From NCBI GenBank assembly GCA_964496475.1, contig CAZBZS010000004.1, positions 13,301 to 77,300 on the forward strand: DNA of 64,000 nucleotides, read 5' to 3'. Below are positions 52,913 to 61,935 of the stretch, in pieces (within the stretch, counting starts at the first letter, position 1; each line of letters opens with the position of its first letter). The stretch comes from JASLPR01 sp964496475 (lineage in GTDB: Bacteria > Chloroflexota > UBA11872 > VXNJ01). Position numbers and translations under genes: made by a program. The notes beneath the pieces were generated by a model. It ran no database searches, was not told the origin of the DNA, and was given only the letters and a program-made list of their open reading frames with translations.

Positions 52913-54261
52913 ATCGTAGTCTCCGGGAAATACGCCGACCAGCCGTACCACTCCGACACGAACGAGGTAGCGAATGGCAGCTGCGTGCCGGCGTGCGGGC
53001 CGGTGAGAGCCCGGCCCTGAAGATCCCACTCGGCTCCGGTCTGGTCGGTGATGATTCCGTCCTCCACTGAGAAATTCAGGACCTCGCCCTCTGCCACCGC
53101 CACGAACGCCAGCGCGTACAGCTCATCCGGGTCGGAGAAGATCGCGAGCCGATCTCCCCCCAACTCGTCGGTAATGACCATCGGCCCCGTTCCCATTTCG
53201 CCCAGCACGTAAGCCCGCTGCTCGCCGTAGTGGTTCACCCCGAGGACCAATTCATTCTCCGGCAGGCGATCGTCCCAATTCAGCAGCGTCTGCTGAAACT
53301 TCGGGCCCAACCCCGCCCTACCGACCTCGAACCTCCCTTGTGGGTAGTCAGCCGCGAAATCCGGATACCAGTCCAGTACCAGCGTGTTGGGGCTGGCGGT
53401 ACGCCAATCTCCCCAGGTGGTGTGGTACGCCGGCAAGATCTCCAGCTTCACCCCCTGCCCGGCCAGCGGCCCCTGCAGGATCGAGCCGTCGTAGTGCGTC
53501 CACACGGAGCCCGTCTGCCGGTCCCTCATGACAAACAGGCCATTGTAGAGACCGGCCACGTCGAAGGTGTAAACGGTCCCTTCCCAGGAGGGGTTGAACT
53601 CAACCCCGGACGAACAGACGCCTCAGTAGGTCACCAGGTAGGGCTCGCCGCCTACGGTGAGATTGGCGATGTGGTGGTACGCCATCTGTCGGACTGGAAA
53701 AGCGCGGGTTTCGCCATTCTTCGCCACCAGCCCCATCACAATCTCCTCGTCATCCAGCCAGGTGGCTTCCGCGGCCGGGATCATCACCGGCTCATCGAGA
53801 GGAATGAATCTGCTGCCCGGACCCACCGCCAGGCCAGCCGGATCGAAGCTGTCCGCCGCGGTCGGGCTCCCCGGTCGAGGGGTCGCGGTTGGGACCGGCG
53901 CTACCGTCGCCTCCGGCTTCGGAGCGCGGCTGCTGACTTCCTCAGCCGGCTCCGGCGCGGCCGGCGCCGATTTTCCGGTGGCGACCGATGCGGCAGCCGC
54001 CAGGGGTGTGGCTGACGACGTGGTTTTCACCGCCTCTGGCGGAGTCTGAGCGACGCTACCACGCATCGCCGCGATCCGCGACGGTGCTCCCTGAACCTGC
54101 GAATCGATAACCCCGACCGTCGGCGTTCCAACGACGCCTCCAGATTCCGTCCCCGGGCCCTCCCCACCCGCGCACGCGGAGGTCACACCGATCAGAATTG
54201 CCAGGCCCGCCGTTATCGTCCTTCGTGGAATTTGTTGTTGATCTGACATCGCCTTCATCAC
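52900..54261 (-). CDS. DUF3179 lipoprotein, candidate selenoprotein (in-frame UGA)
   Basis: Starts with a lipobox (LIGVTSACAGG), a long Ser/Ala/Pro linker, then the DUF3179 domain. The first half reads to IPLDEPVMIPAAEATWLDDE, RAFPVRQMAYHHIANLTVGG and PYLVTY, then TGA (53625-53623). The frame continues GVCSSGVEFNPSWEGTVYTF, LFVMRDRQTGSVWTHYDG and onwards for 240 codons to a TAG. In DUF3179 the motif at this place is VTYCxxC; the UGA replaces the first Cys exactly, giving U-G-V-C. A hairpin with an AGUU loop lies 15 bases downstream, as expected of a bacterial SECIS. Total 453 residues. A nonsense mutation of a Cys codon is the alternative. Confidence 0.7.
53590..53625 (-). promoter_or_regulatory. 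Candidate bacterial SECIS element behind the UGA
   Basis: On the minus strand: UGA, 15-base spacer, then a 7-bp perfect stem (GGGGTTG/CAACCCC) closing the loop AGUU. The apical loop starts 22 bases after the UGA and has G as its second base followed by U, matching the known bacterial rule of a short apical stem-loop with an early G, spaced about 16-37 bases from the UGA. Confidence 0.55.
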
Positions 54262-54508
54262 CTTCGCTCGGAGGCTGCGATAACCCTGTTCTCCCTTACG
54301 TTAGTCGAATCCAAAGTGTATGACTATCTCCTGAACGACCCTCGCGACCGCGAGATATCTCCGACGAATTTCCGACTCGCGGATGAACCGTGCCCGCCAG
54401 CCTCTCTGGCCAATGACGATCTGGGTAGGATGGCTCCATGAACAGCCGCTTCGAATTGACAAGCCCGACCGGCACGATCCCACGCTGTGACCCAGCGTAC
54501 CTGCACCG

Positions 54509-57073
54509 ATGGGAACAATGATCTCCCCTCTGGTCGTGATCTGGGCACGGATTCCGCCTCGCGCCCGCGTTCTGACCGGTTACGCTTTCCCGCTCTTGTT
54601 CCTCTACCGACGGCTTCTTTTCGAGGGCCAAACCTGGCTGGATTTCGACTTTCTCATTGATAATCGCGTCCGTTTCGAGATTTTGCAGGCCGGTCTGGTG
54701 GATAACCAGCTGCCGCTCTGGACCGACAGGTACCTGGGCGGCTTTCCCATTGCCTTTTCCGAATTCGGCTGGTTTTACCCTCCATCCTGGCTGTTCTTGC
54801 GCGTATTCCCGATGCCGCTCGCCTACCACGCCGAGGCCGCCCTGGGACTCCTCCTCGCCGCCGTCAGCACCTATCTACTGGGTCGTGCTTGGGGGCTCAG
54901 TCGTTTGTCCGCCTACATCGGAGGCTATCTCTACGGCTTTGCTCCCTTTGTATTCGCGACTTCCCTTTTCATCAACTTCGCCGACATCTTCTGGGTGCTC
55001 CCAGCGGCCATCCTCGCCATCGAGCGCGTATCTCAAGGGCTCCTCCGCTATTTATTCCTGCTAGCCCTCGCCGCCGCCGCCGCCATCCTCGCCGGGCATC
55101 CCCATCTCGCTGTCATCCTGGCCTTTGCCGCTGCGATTTATGCGGTATTTCGCTTGACTTGTACCTTTCGCGATCGGGGCCCTAGCGCGGCGGCAAGGTT
55201 ACTCGGCCTGCTGGTGTTCGCCTGTGGCATAGGCCTGATGCTGGGGGCCGTGCGGCTGCTGCCGACGCTCGCTCTGACCGGTGTGTCCACCCGGGCTGGC
55301 GGACTCGACCCAGCCACTGCGGCCGGCGGCTCCCTGCATCCGTTCCAGTTGCTCTTGGGCTATCTCTACCCCGCCTTCGATCTTCCCCTGGTCGCCGGCG
55401 GAATTCTGCGCGCGGAGCCGCTGTCCTATGCCGGTCTGCTAGCGCTGCCTCTGGCGTTCGGCGCGGTCATCTGGCGGGCCCGCGAAAGGCCCGTGGTCTT
55501 CCTTTTAGCCCTGCTGATCGTTAGCTGGTTACTCGCCTTCGGCGACCTGACGCCCGTCTACGGCCTCTTGCGCAGTCTGCCCGTGTTTGAGCTCTTCCGG
55601 GAGCCCGGCCGTTATCTACTGCCGGGCATTCTGGCGTTAGCCCTGCTGGCGGCTTTCGGACTTGATGCTCTGCGCGACCCGGCCGGTCGCCATGCAGTCT
55701 TCGCACGTCGAGTTGGAATCATTTTCGCCATCTATTCAGCAATTATGCTTGCCTTACTCATCGCCGGAACGGTGCTGCTGAAGAGCGGCGGCTCCATCGA
55801 GGAATTCGCCAACCGGGGAATCGACCGCTTCCTGGTCGGCGGTCGGAACGCCTACTTCAACGAGTCCGGCTGGCTGGGAGCGTTCGCGCTGGCGCGTGGT
55901 CGCTTGGAAGTCGCCTTCACTCTGGCCAGCTGGACTCCGGTGCTGGCCATCCTCACGACCGCCGCCGGGGCCGCAGTCCTGTGGCGTTACGGGATTGGAC
56001 ACCTGACGGCGCGAACACTGGTCGCCGCTCTTGCGGCCCTGCTCGTTTTCGATCTAACCCTCTCGATCGGCCACGGTATCCCCACCCTTCCACCGAAGCT
56101 CGCCGAATCGACTCCGGCGGTCGCCGCCACCGTCGGCGAGCTGAGCGACAGTCGGGTGTTTTCCTATCGATCCCTGGCGGACAAGTCGGAACTGGGACTC
56201 GGCTCCGGTCGCGATCTGCCCCCGACGGAGCGCCGTCTGCTGGAATATCTCTTCGCCCGCGAACTGCTCACGCCAAATCTGCCCGGCCGCTACGGTCTGC
56301 GTTCGCTGGACGGCTACGAGAACCTCATGAGCCATCGGCAGGCCGAGGTACTGGCTTACCTCGGTAGCGAGCGCGCCGCCGCACCGGGATTCGCCCGCGA
56401 CGATTCCCTTTCGGAGGGTGCTAAGGCCGATCTGTTGCGTCGGCGATTGCCGGTCCTCGGGGCTCTCGGCGTCAGCACGATCGTTGCCGGGACCGATCTG
56501 AGTGCGGCTCTCGGGCGCGCCGCCTCCTCCCACCGCGTGGACATCCCCTTCGATTGGGAACGACCCATCGTTTGGGTCTACGAATTACCCCCCGATCGGG
56601 GCGATTTCTACCTGACCGCCAATTGGCTTCGGGACGACCCGGCCATGTCCACCAGGCATGCGCTGGATCGTATCGTCTCCGATCCGGCATCGACCCTGTT
56701 GGACGGAGATCCAGGCTTCGCGCCGAACATCGACTCCGGAGCCACCATCCAAATCAAACGTCGTGCCCCGGGCGACTGGAGCTTCACGGTCACCGGCGAT
56801 CGGCGAACCGTGCTCGTCCTCAATCAGGCCGCGCTTCCCGGCTGGCGTGTGAGTCTCAACGGAGAATCAGCCCGGCTCCTGACGGCCAATCGCTTCGCGC
56901 TTGCCGTGGTCGTCCCGCCGGGACGGGTCGGGGTAGAGTTCACCTACGTGCCGCCACGATTTGGAACTGGCGTCGCCATCAGCCTGGCCGGGTTGGCGAT
57001 AGGGCTGATGATGGGCCTGGCGGCGCTGATCGGGCCGCGGCTCCGCCTCCGCCGACCACCGGAGCACTACTGA
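54509..57073 (+). CDS. YfhO-family membrane protein (GT-C-like)
   Basis: 854 residues, about 13 helices, then a soluble C-terminus. FDFLIDNRVRFEILQAGLVD, LPLWTDRYLGGFPIAFSEFG, WFYPPSWLF and the FREPGRYLLPGILALALLAA block are typical YfhO/DUF6541-type features; C-terminal VLNQAALPGWRVSLNGESAR is the beta-rich domain seen in this family. Related proteins glycosylate lipoteichoic acid or surface polymers, so a link with the transferase cluster at 30.8 kb is possible (inference). Its stop TGA shares one base with the ATG of the MFS remnant. Confidence 0.85.
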   Translation: MGTMISPLVVIWARIPPRARVLTGYAFPLLFLYRRLLFEGQTWLDFDFLIDNRVRFEILQAGLVDNQLPLWTDRYLGGFPIAFSEFGWFYPPSWLFLRVFPMPLAYHAEAALGLLLAAVSTYLLGRAWGLSRLSAYIGGYLYGFAPFVFATSLFINFADIFWVLPAAILAIERVSQGLLRYLFLLALAAAAAILAGHPHLAVILAFAAAIYAVFRLTCTFRDRGPSAAARLLGLLVFACGIGLMLGAVRLLPTLALTGVSTRAGGLDPATAAGGSLHPFQLLLGYLYPAFDLPLVAGGILRAEPLSYAGLLALPLAFGAVIWRARERPVVFLLALLIVSWLLAFGDLTPVYGLLRSLPVFELFREPGRYLLPGILALALLAAFGLDALRDPAGRHAVFARRVGIIFAIYSAIMLALLIAGTVLLKSGGSIEEFANRGIDRFLVGGRNAYFNESGWLGAFALARGRLEVAFTLASWTPVLAILTTAAGAAVLWRYGIGHLTARTLVAALAALLVFDLTLSIGHGIPTLPPKLAESTPAVAATVGELSDSRVFSYRSLADKSELGLGSGRDLPPTERRLLEYLFARELLTPNLPGRYGLRSLDGYENLMSHRQAEVLAYLGSERAAAPGFARDDSLSEGAKADLLRRRLPVLGALGVSTIVAGTDLSAALGRAASSHRVDIPFDWERPIVWVYELPPDRGDFYLTANWLRDDPAMSTRHALDRIVSDPASTLLDGDPGFAPNIDSGATIQIKRRAPGDWSFTVTGDRRTVLVLNQAALPGWRVSLNGESARLLTANRFALAVVVPPGRVGVEFTYVPPRFGTGVAISLAGLAIGLMMGLAALIGPRLRLRRPPEHY

Positions 57074-57792
57074 TGCGCAAGATCTTCCTTCTGCTGCTGG
57101 CGCTGGCCGGACTCCTCGGGGCGACCCCGGTCGGCGGCGCCGACGATTGCCCTTTTACCGCCGTTCGATCCCAGCGTCGCCGTGAGAATGCTTCGGAGCC
57201 GCGCGATCCGCCTCGCCAATCTGGGCTACTTCGGACATATGTAGGATCTCTATGCGATGTAGACCTAGGTACCCCTCTTCCTGATTGAATTGGCCGTGGC
57301 CCAGGGTAGTCCGGTGTCCATGGGGAGCGTGATTGCGTTCTCGATAATCGCGGTTGGTGGGCTGGGCTGGGCTGCGCCGCCGCCGGAGCCCTGGCCGATC
57401 GATTGGGAAGGACGACGATTACTGTTGCGGCGATGACGGTCAGCGGAATGATGGCCGTTCTTACAGCCATCTTCCACACGGCTCCGCTTGCTGTTGGTGC
57501 AGAGATACTGCTTGTGTGGGGGTTCACAATCGTGGCCGATTCGGCGCAGTTCTCGGCGGCGGTCACGGAGCTGAGCGAGCCCGAGTATCTAGTCACCGCC
57601 CTCACTCTTCAGACCGCTCTCGGCTTCTCGCTCACCTTGGTCTCTATTCAGGTAGTGCCATTGATTGTTGATTTCGGGGGATGGGCCTGGGCGTTCGCAA
57701 TGCTTGCTCTCGGTCCGGCATTTGGGGTCGTCGCCATACTCCGGCTCCGCTCGGCTCCCGAAGCTCGCAAGCTCGCCGGCGGGCGCGGCTGA
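57073..57792 (+). pseudogene. MFS transporter remnant, three TAGs and frameshifts
   Basis: Only the second half of a transporter survives: a helix (KIFLLLLALAGLLGATPVGG), a frameshift near 57150, then FDPSVAVRMLRSRAIRLANL and GYFGHM. Next come TAG 57242, DLYAM, TAG 57260, T, TAG 57266, VPLFLIELAVAQG. A related MFS family motif reads GHMWELYAMWTW, so each TAG stands where Trp is expected. A second frameshift near 57385 lies in a CGCCGCCGCC tract. It then runs intact to TGA 57792 (GRTTITVAAMTVSGMMAVLT, LTLQTALGFSLTLVSIQVVP). The N-terminal half is absent. The missing half suggests a deletion at this site. Confidence 0.7.
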
Positions 57793-57809
57793 CAGGTCCT
57801 CCGGCTCGG

Positions 57810-58595
57810 CTAATCGAACCCGACGGAGACGGTACCGAGACGGTCGAACTCGGCCACGAAAACGTCGCCCTTCACGGCGAACGGAGCGCCGACCAGGGAA
57901 CCCGACAGCACGATCTCGCCGGCCTGCAAGGTGATGTCGAACTCGGCCAGCTTGTTCGCTAGCCAGGCCACCGATGCCGCCGGGTGCCCCAGCGCCTCGG
58001 CTCCGGTTCCGCTCCCTACAGCCCAACCGCTTTTCGAGAAGAGCACCCCGGTTAGCCGCAAGTCCATTTCGATAACAGGCGTGATCGCCCCGCCCAGCAC
58101 GATCCGGGCGCTGGAGCCGTTGTCGGCCACCGTGTCCTCCAGCTTAATCTTCCAGTCCCGCACTCTTGAATCCAAGATTTCCAGTGCCGGCATCACCCCG
58201 TCGGTTGCCGCGAGCACGTCGGCAACGGTCACTCCGGGCCCGGCCAGATCGTCACCCAGAATGAAGGCGATCTCGGCCTCGCAGCGCGGCTGCAGCAGCA
58301 AATCAATCGCCACCGGTTGTCCCGCCGGCACGATCATGTCGTCAAAGAGATGGCCGTAGTCCGGTTCATTCACCCCCAGAAGTTCCTGCATCGCCTTGCC
58401 GCTCAGGCCGATCTTCTTTCCTACAACCTTGCTGCCTTGCGCGATTCGGTGCTCGACGATTGCCAGCTGAATACCGTAAGCGTCCTCGATGCTCAGGTCC
58501 GGGTAGCGTTCGGTGAGCGGATCGACTGGCGTGCGGGTCTCGCCTGCATCGATGAGTTCCCGGGCCAGTGCAGTCAGGTCAGGCGTTGCTGGCAT
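57810..58595 (-). CDS. 2-keto-4-pentenoate hydratase / oxo-acid decarboxylase-like (MhpD family)
   Basis: FAH-superfamily C-terminal-type enzyme. KVVGKKIGLSGKAMQELLGV and DYGHLFDDMIV mark the hydratase branch; LLQPRCEAEIAFILGDDL has the metal-binding E-x-E pair (CEAE) and VMPALEILDSRVRDWKIKLE the third acid. C-terminal ALGHPAASVAWLANKLAEFD and LSGSLVGAPFAVKGDVF complete the fold. About 261 residues. ATG with GGAGGA close upstream. Likely aromatic meta-cleavage or a related aldolase/hydratase step; no partner cluster is visible. Confidence 0.87.
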   Translation of the reverse strand: MPATPDLTALARELIDAGETRTPVDPLTERYPDLSIEDAYGIQLAIVEHRIAQGSKVVGKKIGLSGKAMQELLGVNEPDYGHLFDDMIVPAGQPVAIDLLLQPRCEAEIAFILGDDLAGPGVTVADVLAATDGVMPALEILDSRVRDWKIKLEDTVADNGSSARIVLGGAITPVIEMDLRLTGVLFSKSGWAVGSGTGAEALGHPAASVAWLANKLAEFDITLQAGEIVLSGSLVGAPFAVKGDVFVAEFDRLGTVSVGFD

Positions 58596-58731
58596 AGGGG
58601 TCCTCCTTCGAGCACTTTCCTGTTCCCACACAATATCCGGCGACGCCGCCGATCTTGGTGCCCAGGATGGCCACTCCGACAGTCCAGAGAATGGCGACTA
58701 CGGAAAGGCTACGCAAGCTCATCGCCTGCAT
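58579..58731 (-). CDS. Small membrane protein, 50 residues
   Basis: Translated from ATG 58731 (CGGAGTCAGCTA upstream gives a GGAG ribosome site). A single hydrophobic stretch (LSVVAILWTVGVAILGTKIG) is followed by AGYCVGTGKCSKEDPYASNA, with two cysteines six residues apart. Its stop overlaps the hydratase start by 17 bases, so the two are translationally linked. No family recognised; could be a small transporter subunit or a chance frame. Confidence 0.4.
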   Translation of the reverse strand: MQAMSLRSLSVVAILWTVGVAILGTKIGGVAGYCVGTGKCSKEDPYASNA

Positions 58732-58816
58732 TAGCTGACTCCGATCGTTGAGCTCGCTTTGCCCGGTTCGGCTGAACCTCGCCGGATGACCCGCCCAACC
58801 CGACAGTGGGAATTTA

Positions 58817-59410
58817 TCACGCGTCGGCCTTCTGCGGTACACGGCCTACGAGAACGTCGAAATCGGGGCTGAAATCCAGCTTCTCCACCGTGAGCCCGGC
58901 GTGCTCCGTCGGGTCCAGCATCTGCTCGGCGGTGAGGCGCTCGCCGTCCGGGGGGCCGAGATCGGGATCGCCGCCCTTGCGCCAGTCGACCAGCGCCACT
59001 GTTCCTCCGGCTCGGGTAATACGGGTGAACTCGGTCAGGAGCCGGTCCCGATCGTCGATCTCGTGATAGACGAAGATGCACAGGGCCAGATCGACGCCGT
59101 TGTCGGGAAGGCCGGTTTTGCAGAGATCGGTCTGGTGAGGTTCTATGCGGGAGATGAGGCCCAGATCGCGGGCGCCATCGGCCAGGGTGCCGAGCATCTC
59201 CGGGGAATCGTCGACGACGAAGACGCAGCCTTCATCCCCGACCAGGGCAGCGAGCTGCAGAGCGAAGTAGCCGGGGCCACAGCCCAGATCGGCCACTTTC
59301 ATGCTGGGCGCCACTTCCAGCGCGGCGAATAATTCGGCGGGACGGGTCCATTCGACTCGCTCAGGATTTAGCAGCATCGCCCGATTGCTGACATCAAAGT
59401 GCCTGCTCAT
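58817..59410 (-). CDS. SAM-dependent methyltransferase (class I)
   Basis: 197 residues, Methyltransf_11-like. MKVADLGCGPGYFALQLAAL is the SAM loop, VFVVDDSPEMLGTLADGA the acidic second strand, LCIFVYHEIDDRDRLLTEFT the active-site strand, and AGGTVALVDWRKG the next. The substrate is unknown; no neighbour indicates one. Intact. The gene lies near the boundary where strand composition changes. Confidence 0.85.
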   Translation of the reverse strand: MSRHFDVSNRAMLLNPERVEWTRPAELFAALEVAPSMKVADLGCGPGYFALQLAALVGDEGCVFVVDDSPEMLGTLADGARDLGLISRIEPHQTDLCKTGLPDNGVDLALCIFVYHEIDDRDRLLTEFTRITRAGGTVALVDWRKGGDPDLGPPDGERLTAEQMLDPTEHAGLTVEKLDFSPDFDVLVGRVPQKADA

Positions 59411-59713
59411 TCGCAGACGGATCCCATTCGCTTCAGGTCAAAAGGCCCGGTTTGAGGTTCCAATATGGTCGATAGCTGATGCCCGTTTAGTAAGTCATTT
59501 CTTAATGTTGTTGCCCGGCGGGTGGGACCCGTCTGGCGGACCAGGCCGTGCCAGGACAGGGTCTAGTTTGGACCGGGAGATGGTGTGGGGTCGAGTGACG
59601 CCCGGCCTTGAACGGGACCGGCGTGGGGTGCATAGTACGCGAAGGGCGATCCCGGGGCGGCGCCCGTATCGATTTGTGAGTAGGCCCGGGAGCGGAAGGG
59701 CAGGCCGACGGAT
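59411..59713. other. Intergenic region, 303 bases
   Basis: No gene recognised. Strand composition turns from balanced/C-rich to G-rich on the plus strand in and around this stretch. The likely promoter for the plus-strand aminotransferase lies here, but I see no convincing -35/-10 pair. Confidence 0.4.
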
Positions 59714-60646
59714 ATGACAGGAGGGACACGGGTTGCGTATGTAAGTGGCGAGTTCGTGCCGGAGAGGGAGGCCACGGTCTCGGTCTACGACGCGGGCATC
59801 CTGTACGGACAGATGGTTTTTGAGTTTTCTCGCACGTTCGGGATGAAGCCGTTTCGCATGGATCACCATCTGCGTCGTCTGTATGCGTCGATGAAGTACG
59901 CAGCGATCGATTCGGGCATGACGATTGAGGAGATGGACGCGGCGACGAATGAGACGCTGGCGCGCAACGCCCATCTGCTGGATGACAGGGACGACTATGG
60001 CATCTGGCACAACGTTTCCAATGGCCCGAGCGCTTTTCACGCCGACGCCGTGCGGGGTGGAGACGGCCCGTCGGTTGTTATTAGCGTTTGGCCGATTTCG
60101 CGGACGAAGCCGGAGCAGTGGAAGTACTACGACACGGGAATCAACGCGGTAATCACGGCGCAGCGGTCAGTGCCGGCGCGGCTGATCGACCCGAAGGTGA
60201 AGAATCGCAGCCGGATGCACTACCGGATGGCAGACTTGCAGGCGGCAAAGGTCCGGGAGAATGCCTGGGCGCTGCTGACGGATGAGGACGGGTTCATAAC
60301 GGAAGGCACGGGGGCGAACTTCATGATCGTGCGCGACGGGGAGCTCGTTTCGCCGGAACCGCGCAATACGCTGAGGGGGATCACCCGGGGGGCGATTATC
60401 GAGCTTGCGGGCGCTCAAGGCATTCCATTCATGGAGACCAACATCGACGCCTATGACGTCTATAACGCGGAGGAAGCGTTTTACTGCTCGACCTCGTACG
60501 TGATCATGCCGGTTGTTACGGTAGACGGTCATGAGATGGGGGACTCGATTCCGGGTCCGGTGACGCGACGGCTGATAGATGCGTTTGCCGATGAGGCAGG
60601 GATTGATTTCGTGGCCCAGGGGAAGGCGCTGCAGAAGATCTCGTAG
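59714..60646 (+). CDS. Class IV aminotransferase (BCAT/D-amino-acid transaminase-like)
   Basis: 310 residues, fold-type IV PLP enzyme. VYDAGILYGQMVFEFSRTFG is the first conserved block, the lysine is in DPKVKNRSRMHYRMADLQAA (about K163), ITEGTGANFMIVRDGELVSP the cofactor-phosphate loop, and RNTLRGITRGAIIELA typical of the family. Could be a branched-chain, D-amino-acid or (R)-selective amine transaminase. The ATG follows GGATATG closely. Followed by two terminator-like repeats (60652, 60689). Confidence 0.88.
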   Translation: MTGGTRVAYVSGEFVPEREATVSVYDAGILYGQMVFEFSRTFGMKPFRMDHHLRRLYASMKYAAIDSGMTIEEMDAATNETLARNAHLLDDRDDYGIWHNVSNGPSAFHADAVRGGDGPSVVISVWPISRTKPEQWKYYDTGINAVITAQRSVPARLIDPKVKNRSRMHYRMADLQAAKVRENAWALLTDEDGFITEGTGANFMIVRDGELVSPEPRNTLRGITRGAIIELAGAQGIPFMETNIDAYDVYNAEEAFYCSTSYVIMPVVTVDGHEMGDSIPGPVTRRLIDAFADEAGIDFVAQGKALQKIS

Positions 60647-60651
60647 GCCAG

Positions 60652-60681
60652 CCACAGGCTGTTTTTCTGGCAGCGGGTGCG
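60652..60681 (+). repeat. Dispersed terminator-like repeat, copy 2
   Basis: Six bases after the aminotransferase stop: CAGCC-ACA-GGCTG hairpin followed directly by TTTTTC, then the shared CTGGCAGCGGGTGCG core. The hairpin plus T5 is a complete rho-independent terminator. Confidence 0.55.
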
Positions 60682-60688
60682 TGTGGCA

Positions 60689-60721
60689 GACACAGCCTGT
60701 TTCATCTAAAACAGCGGACGC
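60689..60721 (+). repeat. Dispersed terminator-like repeat, copy 3
   Basis: Tandem with copy 2: GACACAGCCTGTTTCATC, then an ACAGCGGACGC core, more diverged and with a weak stem. Confidence 0.45.
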
Positions 60722-61028
60722 TATTCTAGGTAACAGGCAGGCGGCAGCAGTTACGGAGCCGGATTTCGTAACTTGTGTAACGTCGGCGTTACCCACGAGG
60801 CACTAGAACGTTTCTCCGGTTTTTTTGGGTTCGCGATTTGAGATACCGTTTTACAGGGATTAAGGGGGTGGTTGGAAGGGCAATTTCGCTGGGTTTTGTC
60901 CACAAGCGAGGTTGGTCCGGGGTGGCGGGAAGAGGCCGGGGTTAGTCTCTATGGAGTGGGGCGCGTAGACTGGCGGCGCGCAACAGAGAGCATCGATCCA
61001 GGGCGAGTATGAGGGTAGTAACGAGATA

Positions 61029-61928
61029 ATGATTTATGGGATGTGTCCGCCGGTGACGACGCCGTTCACTGAGGATGGGGATGTCGACGAGGCGGTGTTT
61101 CGGGAAGAAATTCGTTTCATGATCGAAGAGGCCGAGGTGCATGGGGTGGCGGTGGGTGGAAGCACGGGCGAGGGGCACTCACTGTCGACGGCCGAGTTGC
61201 GGACGCTGGTCGGGGCGGCGGTGGAGGTGGCGGCGGGCCGGATTCCGGTGATCGCGGGAATAATCGTGGACAGCACGCGGCTGGCGATCGAACGTGGTAA
61301 GGCTCTGTCGGACTTGGAGGTGGAGGCGCTGCAGGTGACGCCGGTGCATTATGCGTTCCAGCCAAGTCACGACGGCACGGTGGGCTTTTTCTCTGACATT
61401 GTGGATGGGACAGGCTATCCGGTGCTGATTTACAACGTGGTGGAGTGGAACTACCTGGAGGTGGCGTTGCTGGGGCGGCTCATGCGGGAGGTGGAGGGAG
61501 TGATCGGGGTGAAGCAGAGCGCGGGCGACTTCAAGCTGGTTGCCGATACGATGCTGGAGCTGCCAGAGGAATCAATAATCATGAGCGCGGTGGACGCGCT
61601 GATGTATCCGTCGCTGGCGCTGGGCGTGGACGGAGCGATCTCGGCGACGGTAACGGTGGCGCCGACCAGTTACGTGGAGATGTGGGACGTGGTGAAGGCG
61701 GGAGATCATGTGCGGGGGCGGGAGTTGCACGAGATGCTGCTGCCGCTGTACAACGCGCTGGTCACGTCGGACAACGGCGAACGAAACTTGCCGGCGGCGG
61801 TAAAGTACGGGATGGAGCGACAGGGCCGGCGGGCGGGTCACCCGCGAGCGCCGATGAATCCGCCGGGTCCGGGACAACGGGAGTTGATCGATCGGGCGCT
61901 GGCGGGCGCGGGTCTGGTGGACGGATAG
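61029..61928 (+). CDS. Dihydrodipicolinate-synthase/N-acetylneuraminate-lyase family aldolase
   Basis: TIM-barrel class I aldolase, 299 residues. GVAVGGSTGEGHSLSTAELR (substrate loop), PVLIYNVVEWNY (catalytic Tyr about 135), GVIGVKQSAGDFKLV (Schiff-base Lys about 162), MSAVDALMYPSLALGVDGAI. The usual GGTTGE is GGSTGE. True DapA or a catabolic lyase cannot be separated by sequence alone; the catabolic neighbours favour a lyase on a 2-oxo acid. Start ATG 61029. Terminator-like repeat copy 4 follows. Confidence 0.88.
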   Translation: MIYGMCPPVTTPFTEDGDVDEAVFREEIRFMIEEAEVHGVAVGGSTGEGHSLSTAELRTLVGAAVEVAAGRIPVIAGIIVDSTRLAIERGKALSDLEVEALQVTPVHYAFQPSHDGTVGFFSDIVDGTGYPVLIYNVVEWNYLEVALLGRLMREVEGVIGVKQSAGDFKLVADTMLELPEESIIMSAVDALMYPSLALGVDGAISATVTVAPTSYVEMWDVVKAGDHVRGRELHEMLLPLYNALVTSDNGERNLPAAVKYGMERQGRRAGHPRAPMNPPGPGQRELIDRALAGAGLVDG

Positions 61929-61935
61929 GTGGCAG

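Larger units (their letters stand above)
60647..61028. other. Intergenic region, 382 bases
   Basis: Holds two copies of the dispersed repeat and a palindrome GTAACG-TCGG-CGTTAC (60777-60792) that could be an operator for the aldolase/SDR/decarboxylase genes downstream. No gene recognised. Confidence 0.4.

Noticed and set aside
60777..60792. Rho-independent terminator
   Set aside because: GTAACG-TCGG-CGTTAC is a palindrome without a T tract and lies far from the gene end; an operator is more likely, but unproven.
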